DNA of 41,293 nt from Arthrobacter sp. Bi26 (lineage in GTDB: Bacteria; Actinomycetota; Actinomycetes; Actinomycetales; Micrococcaceae). Location: assembly GCF_918697925.1 (NCBI RefSeq), contig NZ_CAKKMF010000041.1, positions 1-41,293 of the forward strand, in the 5' to 3' direction. Positions 33,062-41,131 of this stretch are shown here, one piece after another; positions within the stretch are counted from its first letter, which is position 1, and every line of letters starts with the position of its first letter. Made by a program: the position numbers and the translations under genes. Below the pieces are notes generated by a model. That model saw nothing but the letters and a program-made list of their open reading frames with translations, ran no database searches and had not been told where the DNA came from.

Positions 33062-34570
33062 GTGAACAACCAACCATCCGGACTGGTGCTCACCGGGGTG
33101 AGCAAGCGCTTCGGTGCCACCCGCGCCCTCATCGACGGCGACCTCCGCCTCCGGCCGGGCGAGATCCACACGCTCCTGGGCGAAAACGGGTCCGGGAAGA
33201 GTACCCTCGTCAAGATCATGGGAGGCGTCCACCGCCCGGATTCCGGCACCGTCACATTGGACGGCGTCCCCGTAACCAGCAGATCGCCCCGAGCGGCCAT
33301 GGACCTGGGGATTGCGACGGTGTTCCAGGAAGTCCTCACCGCGGGGAGCCAATCGGTCCTCGAGAATGTCTGGCTCGGGTCCCACGGAACGTTTCGTCGC
33401 CGGCTGGGCCGCGCCGAGCAGCGATCAATCGCGCAGGACGTCCTGACGCGCATTGCCGGCGCGATCCCGCTGGATCTTCCGGCCGGGCAGCTCTCGCTCT
33501 CCGAGCGGCAGGCCCTCTGCATTGCCCGCGCACTCGTGCGCAAGCCCAAGGTTCTCATCCTCGACGAGTCGACAGCCTCCCTGGATGTCAGCTCCCGCGA
33601 TCGGCTCTTCGTCGAGATGCGCCGGCTCGCAGCCGAGGGGACCGCCATCCTGTTCATCTCGCACCGCATGGACGAGGTCGCGGAGATCTCGGACCGGGTC
33701 ACCGTCCTGCGGTCCGGGCGCAGCGTCTCCACCGTGGAGAGGTCGGATCTGTCCATCAACCGGCTGATCGCGGACATGACCGGAAACTCCGGCCACGCCG
33801 AGACCCGGCGGCAACCGCATGATGCCGGGGACACCATCCTTCAGGGAGCGGCCGTCCGCCTTGCGCCGGCCTCGGCACCCATCGACTTCGAGCTGCGCGC
33901 CGGCGAAGTCGTGGGCCTTGCCGGGCTAGAAGGCCACGGACAGGACCACTTCATCAAACGCCTGGCCGGCGTGGCTGCCGGGCCCGGCAGTGTTGTTCGC
34001 ATCCGTCCCGAGGGCGCCGCAGAGCTTACCGAGCGCAACGGGGATGCCCTGGGGGTCGCCTACCTGCCGCGCGAACGTCGTGGCGAGTCGCTGTTCGAGT
34101 CCATGTCGATCCGCGAAAACTTCGCGCTCCCGACCCTGGCCAAGGACCGCCGCGGCGGGTTGCTGGACACCCGCAGCATTGCCCGCCGTTTCGATGCGTT
34201 CGCTCGGACCTTGTCCCTGCGCTTCGGTGCAGCGCAGGATGCAATTTCAACATTGTCCGGCGGTAACCAACAGAAGGTGCTGCTGGCCCGCTGGCTTGCC
34301 ACGGACCCCAAGGTCCTGCTGCTTAACGACCCCACACGAGGGGTCGACATCGGGACCAAGCGGGAGATCTACGCAATCCTGCACCGACTCAGTGCCGAAG
34401 GCATGAGCGTCGTGGTCCTCTCCAGCGAGGTCGACGAACTCGTTGACCTCGCAGACCGCGTCTTGGTCTTCCGCGACCAATCAGTGTTTGCCGAGATCCC
34501 CCATTCCGAGCTTTCCACCGAGTCCATCGTCGCCGCATACTTCGGCCAGAAATCAGAGGTGCATACATGA
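33062..34570 (+). CDS. ABC importer ATPase, RbsA-type tandem
   Basis: A 502-residue protein with two fused nucleotide-binding domains, as in RbsA and MglA. The first has Walker A GENGSGKST, a degenerate signature LSLSERQ and Walker B VLILDEST. The second has a degenerate Walker A (GLEGHGQDH), signature LSGGNQQK and LLLNDPTRGVDIG. This asymmetry is normal for the family. The start is the GTG at 33062 after GGAGAT. It overlaps the first permease by 4 bp. It powers import across the membrane with the two permeases. Confidence 0.93.
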   Translation: MNNQPSGLVLTGVSKRFGATRALIDGDLRLRPGEIHTLLGENGSGKSTLVKIMGGVHRPDSGTVTLDGVPVTSRSPRAAMDLGIATVFQEVLTAGSQSVLENVWLGSHGTFRRRLGRAEQRSIAQDVLTRIAGAIPLDLPAGQLSLSERQALCIARALVRKPKVLILDESTASLDVSSRDRLFVEMRRLAAEGTAILFISHRMDEVAEISDRVTVLRSGRSVSTVERSDLSINRLIADMTGNSGHAETRRQPHDAGDTILQGAAVRLAPASAPIDFELRAGEVVGLAGLEGHGQDHFIKRLAGVAAGPGSVVRIRPEGAAELTERNGDALGVAYLPRERRGESLFESMSIRENFALPTLAKDRRGGLLDTRSIARRFDAFARTLSLRFGAAQDAISTLSGGNQQKVLLARWLATDPKVLLLNDPTRGVDIGTKREIYAILHRLSAEGMSVVVLSSEVDELVDLADRVLVFRDQSVFAEIPHSELSTESIVAAYFGQKSEVHT

Positions 34571-35526
34571 ACCGCGTCCTCCCCCTGTTCCAGCGCTGGC
34601 CTTTCGCCTTTGCCTTCCTGCTCGCACTGGTGCTGCTGGTGTTGAACCTGATCGTCTCACCGTCCTTCCTCTCCCCCGCGCGTCTCCCCGGCACCCTGGC
34701 CACGCTGGCGCCGTTCGTGCTGGTGGGATTCGCCTCCACGCCCTCGATCCTCGCCGGTGGCATTGACATTTCGGTCGGTCCCCTGGCCACCTTCATCAAC
34801 TGCCTGTTCGTCGCCATCCTCATTCCCGCGGGGCTGGGCAACTGGGATCTCGCGGCACCCATCATCTTGGCGGTGGCTGCCGGAATCGGAGCCCTGAACG
34901 GAATCCTGGTCGCCGTCTTGCGCCTGCATCCGGTGGTCGCAACCACCGGGATGCTGTTCCTGCTCGTTGGCCTGTCGCTGACCATCGCCCAGAATCCGGT
35001 GGCCGCCCCGAATAATTGGACGGAGGTCTTCGCCGGGGGCATCGGCGTCGTCCCGGGCGCTCTCTTGACCATCGGCGTCGCCGGGCTGATCTGGTTCGCC
35101 CTGCGCCGAACGGCCTTCGTCAGCAATCTCCTCGCGACCGGCGAGAGTGATGTTTCAGCCTACGGTTCCGGCGTGAACATCAAGGCAATCCGGATCCTGG
35201 CCTATACCCTCGGCGGCCTGTTCGCCGGAATCGCGGGAATCGCCCTGACGGCTATCGTGCAGTCATCGCAGTCTTCGCTCGCCTCCACCTATGCCCTGCT
35301 GGGGCTCGCCGCGGCCGTGCTGGGCGGGACGAGCCTGGCCGGCGGCCGCGGCGGGCTGTTGGGTGCCCTCTTCGGGGCGGTCTCCATCTATCTGCTGCAG
35401 CAGTTGCTCACGGCCTCGGGCGTGGCCCCCAGCCTCATCCAATTTGCCTACGGCGCCGTCCTCGTCGTTGGCGTCGTGCTGGGCGCGACGCTGCTGGCCC
35501 CCCGTTTGAAGAGGAACGCATCATGA
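34567..35526 (+). CDS. ABC importer permease 1, RbsC-type
   Basis: A 319-residue inner-membrane permease with about ten hydrophobic segments and the family marker LAGGIDISVGPLATF near residue 62, followed by NLLATGESDVSAYGSGVNIK, the cytoplasmic coupling region, and VLGGTSLAGGRGGLLGALFG. The ATG overlaps the ATPase stop and its stop overlaps permease 2, both as ATGA. The two permeases differ enough in sequence to suggest a heterodimeric channel, as in the YtfT/YjfF galactofuranose importer. Confidence 0.92.
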   Translation: MNRVLPLFQRWPFAFAFLLALVLLVLNLIVSPSFLSPARLPGTLATLAPFVLVGFASTPSILAGGIDISVGPLATFINCLFVAILIPAGLGNWDLAAPIILAVAAGIGALNGILVAVLRLHPVVATTGMLFLLVGLSLTIAQNPVAAPNNWTEVFAGGIGVVPGALLTIGVAGLIWFALRRTAFVSNLLATGESDVSAYGSGVNIKAIRILAYTLGGLFAGIAGIALTAIVQSSQSSLASTYALLGLAAAVLGGTSLAGGRGGLLGALFGAVSIYLLQQLLTASGVAPSLIQFAYGAVLVVGVVLGATLLAPRLKRNAS

Positions 35527-36551
35527 CTGGTGACACCCTGTCCCCCGCACCAAGAACCCAGGCACCGACGGTCCGGCCCAGGCCCTGGACCACGTTCAGG
35601 GCCTGGGCCTTCGAGGTACCGGCACTCCAGGTACTCGTCGTGGCGGCCTTGGCAGCCTGGCTGGTGATCACCATACCGGCCGTCGCGAACCCCAGGTCAA
35701 TCACGTCGATACTGGTCATCACGTCCCTGCTGGCCCTGGCAGCCATGGGCCAGACGCTTGTGGTGATCCTGGGCGGACTTGACCTGGCGGCACCGGGCTA
35801 CATCCTTTTCGGTGCCTTCATGGCGGCGAACGTCGCGGGCAAGCTCGGGGTCCCTCCGGTCGTAGCCCTGCTGATCACAGTTCTGGCCTGCGGCGGCATC
35901 GGCGCCCTGATCGGCTGGATCTGCCACCGCTTCGCGGTCCAGCCACTAGTCGTCACGCTGGGCACCGGCGCGGCCATCACGGGCGCGACCCTGTTCCTCG
36001 CCGACGGCGACTATTCCTCCGCCCCGCCGGAGGCGCTGCGTTCCCTGGCCAGCCTAAGGGGGACCACCCTCGGCCTGCCGTTCCCCCCGATCATCCTGAT
36101 CGTGCTTCTCTGCGGGGCGGGAATGTGGCTTTTCCTCAATCGCACCGCGGCGGGACGTCGCTTCTACGCGACGGGAATCAATTTCCGGGCCGCGCGATTG
36201 GCCAGGGTCCGGACCGCTGCCGTGTGGACCATGGTCTTTGCGGCCTCCGGAGCCCTGGCCGGGGTTGCCGGCATCTTCATCGCATCCTTCGGCGCGGGAT
36301 GGTCGCAAACCATCGGGGAACCCTACCTGTTCTCCGGCCTGGCCGCGGTCCTCGTCGGCGGCTCGATCTTCGGCTCGATTCGCGGCAGCTACACCCGCAC
36401 GCTGTTGGGCGCACTCACTCTCACCCTCTTGTCAACGATCATCGTCAGCAATGGGCTGACGGAAGCCCAGAGCCGCATCGTCTTCGGCGTCATCATCCTT
36501 GCCGTGGTCTCGCTCTACGGTCGGGAACGCCACGTCCGAGACAGGTTCTGA
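35523..36551 (+). CDS. ABC importer permease 2, RbsC-type
   Basis: A 342-residue permease with a longer cytoplasmic N-terminus than permease 1. It has LVVILGGLDLAAPGYILFGA at the position of the family marker (glycine-asp retained, IDIS replaced by LDLA), FYATGINFRAARLARVR as the coupling loop and LVGGSIFGSIRGSYTRTLLG near the end. It is the last gene of the ABC unit. The following 125 bp hold a weak operator-like site before the OYE gene. Confidence 0.92.
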   Translation: MTGDTLSPAPRTQAPTVRPRPWTTFRAWAFEVPALQVLVVAALAAWLVITIPAVANPRSITSILVITSLLALAAMGQTLVVILGGLDLAAPGYILFGAFMAANVAGKLGVPPVVALLITVLACGGIGALIGWICHRFAVQPLVVTLGTGAAITGATLFLADGDYSSAPPEALRSLASLRGTTLGLPFPPIILIVLLCGAGMWLFLNRTAAGRRFYATGINFRAARLARVRTAAVWTMVFAASGALAGVAGIFIASFGAGWSQTIGEPYLFSGLAAVLVGGSIFGSIRGSYTRTLLGALTLTLLSTIIVSNGLTEAQSRIVFGVIILAVVSLYGRERHVRDRF

Positions 36552-36604
36552 GGCCTGGTCCGGGTCCCCTACTTCCGGCGGTCCACTGCGACGCGCGGTC
36601 ACGA

Positions 36605-36615
36605 TACGAGCCGAG
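36605..36615. promoter_or_regulatory. Weak TetR operator-like site before the OYE gene
   Basis: TACGAGCCGAG matches the left arm of TACG-NNN-CGTA but the right arm only partly. It lies 61 bp upstream of the OYE start, in the only long gap after the ABC genes. It may be a degenerate copy or chance. Confidence 0.25.
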
Positions 36616-36676
36616 TCGGATGCCAATTTTGGATGAGTCATTTCATCCTGGTCCAACTGAAAACCAAGGAGAATAA

Positions 36677-37996
36677 ATGTCCCCCGAGACAGCAACTGTC
36701 GCCGAAGTGCTTTCCAGCCCCTGGAAAATCGACGGCCTGACGATCAAGAACCGCTATGTGCTTAGCCCCATGGCCGTCCTCCAGCCGACAAAGGACGGCC
36801 ATCCCAGCGATCAGACAATCGCGTTCCTCACCACGCGGGCACGCGGCGGCGCTGGGCTGCTGATCATCGGTGGCGGCGTGGCCACCGAGCGCGGGAACCA
36901 GGAGGCGCCGTTCCAGCCCTTGATGCGCTTCGACCGGGACGAGTTCATTCCGGGGCTGCGGCGCATGGTCGATGCCGTGCACGAGCAGGATGTACCCATC
37001 TTCGCCCAGATCTTCCCGAGCTTCGGCGCCATGGGCGTGCCGGGCGACGGCCGGCCCACAAGGGCCGCGAGCCCGAAGCCCGTCCGCATGGCCGCACCCC
37101 GCCTGCCTCACGGTTTCTACATTCCCGGCGGTCGAACGAACCCGACGCCGGAGGAGATCACCAAGGAGGAAATCCTCGAGGTCCAGGAGCAGTCCGTCGC
37201 CGCCGTACGGCGTGCAAAGGCGGCCGGCTTCGACGGCATCGAGCTGGGCGCGCACATGCGCTACCTCTATTCCTCCTTCCTCTCACCGCGCACCAACTGG
37301 AGGACGGACGAATACGGCGGGAGTGCCGAAAACCGCGCCCGCATCCTCACGGACACGATTCGGGCGATCCGGGCCGAAGTCGGAACCGACTATCCGGTGG
37401 GCCTCAGAATGAGCACCAACGATCACCTTCCCGATGGTCAGGGACCTGAGGGGTTCGCCGAAGTTGCGTCGATCATTGAAAAGGAAGGGGTTGGATATAT
37501 CGCCCTGAGCGATGCGAACTACGAGTCGATGGACAATAACGTCACCTCCTTTTCGGGCGCCATCCTGGAGCACGGAGAGCCGCAAGCATTCCGCGCCGCC
37601 ATGCCCGAGGTCCCGTTGCTCCTCAGCAGCACTTTCGACCCGCAACAGTGTGCAGACGCCATCACCGCCGGGTTCGCGGACGGAATCATGCTGGCCCGGC
37701 AAATGCTGGCCGATCCGGAATTCCCCAACAAGGTCCTCGAGGGACGACAGGATGAGATCGTGTGGTGCGACCACGGCAATTCATGCCTGCGCCGCCTGAT
37801 ATTCAATGTGCCGGTCCGGTGCCACAAGAACCCGGCCATGGGACGCGAAGCGGTCCTTGCGGGGGCCAAGGAACCTGTATCGGTAATGCTTAAGCGTCCA
37901 GTCCAGGGCCTACTGATTGCCGCGACGGGGTCACCGGTCCTCATGGGCATCGCCGACAAACTGGCGACCGCCGGCTCGAAGGCATCCAAGAGCTGA
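36677..37996 (+). CDS. Old Yellow Enzyme-family NADH:flavin oxidoreductase
   Basis: A 439-residue FMN-binding barrel that would reduce an activated C=C bond. Visible are LTIKNRYVLSPMAV, GGAGLLIIGGGVA, AAGFDGIELGAHMRYLYSSF, NWRTDEYGGSAENRARI and LLLSSTFDPQQC. The C-terminal CDHGNSC with a later RCHKNP resembles the four-cysteine iron-sulfur site of dienoyl-CoA reductases, but one cysteine is missing (glycine instead) and the second FAD/NAD domain of those enzymes is absent. The position usually filled by a catalytic HN/HH pair reads AHMRY, so substrate binding may be altered. The ATG at 36677 follows AAGGAG. It may saturate a side chain or an enone intermediate. Confidence 0.85.
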   Translation: MSPETATVAEVLSSPWKIDGLTIKNRYVLSPMAVLQPTKDGHPSDQTIAFLTTRARGGAGLLIIGGGVATERGNQEAPFQPLMRFDRDEFIPGLRRMVDAVHEQDVPIFAQIFPSFGAMGVPGDGRPTRAASPKPVRMAAPRLPHGFYIPGGRTNPTPEEITKEEILEVQEQSVAAVRRAKAAGFDGIELGAHMRYLYSSFLSPRTNWRTDEYGGSAENRARILTDTIRAIRAEVGTDYPVGLRMSTNDHLPDGQGPEGFAEVASIIEKEGVGYIALSDANYESMDNNVTSFSGAILEHGEPQAFRAAMPEVPLLLSSTFDPQQCADAITAGFADGIMLARQMLADPEFPNKVLEGRQDEIVWCDHGNSCLRRLIFNVPVRCHKNPAMGREAVLAGAKEPVSVMLKRPVQGLLIAATGSPVLMGIADKLATAGSKASKS

Positions 37997-38003
37997 CACC
38001 TGC

Positions 38004-38041
38004 GCCGCGCCGGCCCCACCCGTGGCGGGAGCCGGCGCGGC
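38004..38041 (+). terminator. Hairpin after the OYE gene
   Basis: GCCGCGCCGGC and GCCGGCGCGGC form a perfect 11-bp stem 7 bp after the OYE stop, followed by AACCTTGTT. It is a plausible terminator for the plus-strand transcript. Confidence 0.75.
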
Positions 38042-38060
38042 AACCTTGTTACAAATACTT

Positions 38061-38095
38061 GTGTGCCCGGACTCCGACTTGGAGCCCGGGCACAC
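38061..38095. terminator. Second hairpin, convergent gene ends
   Basis: The arms GTGTGCCCGGACTCC and GGAGCCCGGGCACAC pair over 15 bp with one mismatch and a 5-base loop. It lies between the converging OYE and thioesterase genes and could stop transcripts from both sides. Confidence 0.75.
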
Positions 38096-38138
38096 ACGCA
38101 TGTCTTGCCGCCCCATATCGGCAGCTGTTCAAGAAGCC

Positions 38139-38552
38139 TCAGTCCGCCGGGCGCAGCGCCCTGCCCGTTCCGCGGTAGATGGCGACAGTCCGCTCCCCCG
38201 CCCGCACCACCACATCCACTATCATCCGGCGGCCCTCGTGAAAGGTCACTTCAGCGGAGGCGACTAGCTCCTCCGAGATGCAGGCCGGGGAAATGTAGGA
38301 GATGGAAGCCTCGGCGGTCGCGATTCCGGCGCCGAATGTGTTTGCGGCCATAGCGAACGCGGTGTCTGCCAGCGCGAAGACCAATCCACCGTGGGCAATC
38401 CCGTGCCCGTTAGCCATTTCGGGCGTGACCCGGAGGACGGCCGTGGCACGGCCCTCGCTGGCGCGCAACACCTGGATGCCGAGCCCTTCCAGGCTCCGGT
38501 CGGCGGCCAGCATCGAGCGGGCCGGGTCGGCAATGATCGCTGGCTGGTTCAC
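38139..38552 (-). CDS. Hotdog-fold acyl-CoA thioesterase, PaaI type
   Basis: A 137-residue protein with the PaaI-type active-site helix NGHGIAHGGLVFALADTA and the following strand TAEASISYISPA. PaaI-type enzymes release CoA from aryl-CoA or dead-end thioesters and protect the CoA pool. The start is a GTG at 38552 that overlaps the thiolase stop (GTGA), so the two are translationally coupled. In this regulon it suggests that CoA esters occur in the pathway besides acetoacetyl-CoA. Confidence 0.88.
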   Translation of the reverse strand: MNQPAIIADPARSMLAADRSLEGLGIQVLRASEGRATAVLRVTPEMANGHGIAHGGLVFALADTAFAMAANTFGAGIATAEASISYISPACISEELVASAEVTFHEGRRMIVDVVVRAGERTVAIYRGTGRALRPAD

Positions 38553-39769
38553 GACAACCTCTCCACTACCATCGCCATGCCCTGGCCGCCGCCCACGCAG
38601 AGCGTCGCCAGGCCGAGCGATCCGTCCTTGGTTTGCAGTCCGTTGATGAGCGTTCCGACCAGCCGCACGCCGGTCGCACCGAATGGGTGGCCCAAGGCGA
38701 TCGCCCCGCCAAACGGGTTGACCCGCTCGGGATCTACCCCCAGCTTCCGCACCACGGGAACCACTTGGGCGGCAAAGGCCTCGTTCAGCTCGACGATGTC
38801 GATGTCACCGATCGACAGGCCCAAACGATCCAGCAGGCGGCGGGATGCGTCCACCGGACCCAGCCCCATGATTTCCGGCGAGAGGCCGCTTGCGGCACTG
38901 CCCAGAATGCGGGCCAGCGGCTTCAGCCCGAGTTCGCCCGCGCGCCGGGCGCTCATCACCACCAAGGCCGACGCGCCGTCGTTGAGCGGGCTGGCGTTGC
39001 CCGCGGTGACGGTACCGGACTCGTGGAACACGGGATTGAGGCCCGAGAGGGCCTCCAGCGTGGTGCCAGGACGCGGGCCGTCATCGGCCCGCACCACCGT
39101 GCCGGCAGCCGTGGCCACCGGCACGATCTCGCGCGCGAAGTAGCCGGACTCCATCGCCCGTTCCGCCCGGAGCTGGGACTCCAGAGCCCATTCGTCCTGG
39201 TCGCGGCGCGTGGTGCCGGTTTGACGGGCCACGAACTCGGCGGTCTTGCCCATAGAGAGGTACACATCGGGCAGCTCCCCGTGATCCCGGGGGTCGGACC
39301 AAGGCTGGCCGGATTCGAAGATGCCATCGGCACGCCGTGCTGCGTCCGCGAAGGCGGGGTGGAGTGATTCAACTACGGGCGGTGTCGAGGTGGTCGATTC
39401 GACGCCCGCAACCAGGAACGCGTCCCCGTCGCCCGCCCGCACGGCCTGGGCCGCCATCGCGGTGGCCTGCAACGAGGACGCGCAGAAGCGGTTCACAGTA
39501 ACCGCGGGGACGCTGTCCATCCCTGCAAGAACCATGATGCGGCGGCCAATGTTGTCGCCCTGCGCGCCCTGCGGTACCGCGCACCCCACGTAGGCGTCCG
39601 CAAACTCGGCGGAGTCAACCTGCGGAACCGCAGCGAGCGCTCCCCGGATGGCTGCCAGCGCGAGGTCTTCGGGGCGCTCACCGGCCAGAGACCCCTTGCG
39701 GGCCCGGCCGATCGGTGTCCTGCGATAGGCGACGACGACCGCATCATTCGGCGCGATGGCGGTTTTCAC
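38549..39769 (-). CDS. Acetyl-CoA C-acyltransferase (thiolase)
   Basis: A 406-residue thiolase that cleaves beta-ketoacyl-CoA. The catalytic residues are Cys96 (NRFCASSLQA), the NEAFAAQ motif, His361 (GGAIALGHPFGATG) and Cys391 (LCVGGGQGMA). It starts with a GTG at 39769 behind GAGAGGA. An operator candidate lies about 100 bp upstream. It would split acetoacetyl-CoA from the synthetase at 17073-19043 or a longer ketoacyl-CoA left from the side chain. Lengths and motifs are normal for the degradative group. Confidence 0.92.
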   Translation of the reverse strand: MKTAIAPNDAVVVAYRRTPIGRARKGSLAGERPEDLALAAIRGALAAVPQVDSAEFADAYVGCAVPQGAQGDNIGRRIMVLAGMDSVPAVTVNRFCASSLQATAMAAQAVRAGDGDAFLVAGVESTTSTPPVVESLHPAFADAARRADGIFESGQPWSDPRDHGELPDVYLSMGKTAEFVARQTGTTRRDQDEWALESQLRAERAMESGYFAREIVPVATAAGTVVRADDGPRPGTTLEALSGLNPVFHESGTVTAGNASPLNDGASALVVMSARRAGELGLKPLARILGSAASGLSPEIMGLGPVDASRRLLDRLGLSIGDIDIVELNEAFAAQVVPVVRKLGVDPERVNPFGGAIALGHPFGATGVRLVGTLINGLQTKDGSLGLATLCVGGGQGMAMVVERLS

Positions 39770-39871
39770 GATGATGTTTCCTCTCAGTGTGGACGGCTTC
39801 CCTAACGGGCTGGCTCCACGGGCAGGGACAGATCAGGGTCAGTTTCCTACATCTAACGTCACATCCAATAT

Positions 39872-39890
39872 ATACGAACCGTATCGTATT
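39872..39890. promoter_or_regulatory. TetR operator candidate, thiolase promoter
   Basis: ATACGAACCGTATCGTATT contains an exact TACG-AAC-CGTA (39873-39883) and a second overlapping partial copy. It lies about 100 bp upstream of the thiolase start in an AT-rich patch. Confidence 0.65.
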
Positions 39891-40225
39891 GCACAGACTC
39901 GAGGCCTCCCACGCCCACACCGGACACGTGGAAGGGAAATCGGGAGGCAAAGGGCGCCACGGGCATGTCGCAAAGAAGTCACGGTGGGAGCAGGCGATGA
40001 CAGGGCGTCGCCGCCTACCGGACCGCCGCCGAAAACTTCTTGCGCACCCTCAAATGGGTGCACGCCACTCAACGCGGGCGCCGGGCTGCGCCCCGGCTAA
40101 AGCCAGCACCGGCATGCTATTCGCCCAACATGCCGCGGCAACCCAAGGCTATAGGGTCCATTCTTCAGTCACGGAGCCGATCGGGCCCATGGGCCCGGAC
40201 GGAACACAAGTAATACTTGGGGCCG
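39891..40225. other. No gene seen between thiolase promoter and tetR end
   Basis: No convincing frame is present. A perfect 16-bp palindrome CGGGCCCATGGGCCCG (40182-40197) lies about 30 bp beyond the tetR stop and may help end that transcript. A short frame near 40010-40090 has no recognisable domain. Confidence 0.45.
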
Positions 40226-40804
40226 CTACCCTGCAGCAAGCCCTTCAAGTGCCGTCTGCATGATGGCATCGGTGGCTTTGGCGTCGAGGGGGCCCGATTG
40301 GAACAACAGGCGGAAGTACACGGGGGCATAGAGCAGCTCCGTGACGAGCTGGGCGTCGAGATTTTTGCGCATCGACCCCTCGTTGATGGCCCGTTCAACC
40401 AGGGACGTAACGACCAGCGCGCGCGGGGTCCAGAAATGTTTCTTGAATTCAGCCATCGCTGCCTCGTCGCCCTGGCACTCACCGATGAGTTGCGCCACGA
40501 GCCGGCCCTCATTGCCCGCGTAGACCTCCGCAAGTGAGGCCATGTGCTCACGAAGCGCGTCGATCGCAGGGACATCCTGGCGCACCGGAGTACGCGCGAC
40601 ATGGTTGTCCAGGAATGTATCGATAACCACGGCAACCTTGCTCGACCACCACCTGTAGATAGTGGTCTTGCTGACTCCGGCCTCACGGGCAATGCGCTCG
40701 ATCGAGAGCTTTTGCACCGTAAATCCGTCAGGCCCCGAATCTTCGAGCAACTTCATGGTTGCTTCCAAAATGGCCCGACGACTTTCTTCGCTTCTGATTG
40801 CCAT
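40226..40804 (-). CDS. TetR-family transcriptional repressor
   Basis: A 192-residue TetR regulator. The helix-turn-helix lies at about residues 34-55 (IERIAREAGVSKTTIYRWW), preceded by RRAILEATMKLLEDSG, and the C-terminal helical domain would bind an effector. The ATG at 40804 has no clear ribosome-binding site. An exact TACG-AAA-CGTA element lies 30 bp upstream, which fits autorepression. The same element recurs at the other module D promoters, so this is the most likely regulator of the regulon. The effector is probably the pathway substrate or an early intermediate. There are no other complete regulator genes in module D. Confidence 0.92.
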   Translation of the reverse strand: MAIRSEESRRAILEATMKLLEDSGPDGFTVQKLSIERIAREAGVSKTTIYRWWSSKVAVVIDTFLDNHVARTPVRQDVPAIDALREHMASLAEVYAGNEGRLVAQLIGECQGDEAAMAEFKKHFWTPRALVVTSLVERAINEGSMRKNLDAQLVTELLYAPVYFRLLFQSGPLDAKATDAIMQTALEGLAAG

Positions 40805-40833
40805 GGGTCAACCATACGTGCTTAGCCATCCAA

Positions 40834-40844
40834 TACGAAACGTA
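40834..40844. promoter_or_regulatory. TetR operator candidate, tetR autoregulation
   Basis: TACGAAACGTA is an exact TACG-NNN-CGTA palindrome, 30 bp upstream of the tetR ATG. Confidence 0.7.
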
Positions 40845-41098
40845 CACGATCACACTTTGATGCTTCAATCTTCCGGGTATCGCGAGGTACTGGCGATGGG
40901 GCCCGGCAAAAAGCGTCAGCCTGTGTATATAGGAACAACAACGCCCCAAGTGGCCTGGCAACAAAGGGTCTTCTGGGGCCACGAAATGGATTGCCACGGA
41001 TTCCCACTCAGGCCCGCGACCTTCGGGCATTCTTCAGTAACCCGCCGACGAGGTGACGTGGCATCTTTGCATGGAATTGTGACTCACCTTACACTCAG

Positions 41099-41109
41099 TA
41101 CGAAACGGA
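41099..41109. promoter_or_regulatory. TetR operator candidate, last operon
   Basis: TACGAAACGGA matches TACG-NNN-CGTA with one mismatch, 22 bp upstream of the GTG at 41132. Confidence 0.5.
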
Positions 41110-41131
41110 TCGAATCTTTAAGGGAGGTGCC

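Larger units (their letters stand above)
40805..41131. promoter_or_regulatory. Divergent promoter region, tetR / next operon
   Basis: These 327 bases separate tetR from a plus-strand gene start at 41132. They hold operator candidates at both ends (40834-40844 and 41099-41109) and no recognisable gene between. The short frames inside have no start signals. Confidence 0.5.

Noticed and set aside
39990..40095. Short frame with AENFLRTLKW, considered as a transposase fragment
   Set aside because: No catalytic or repeat features support it, and the match is too short to assign.
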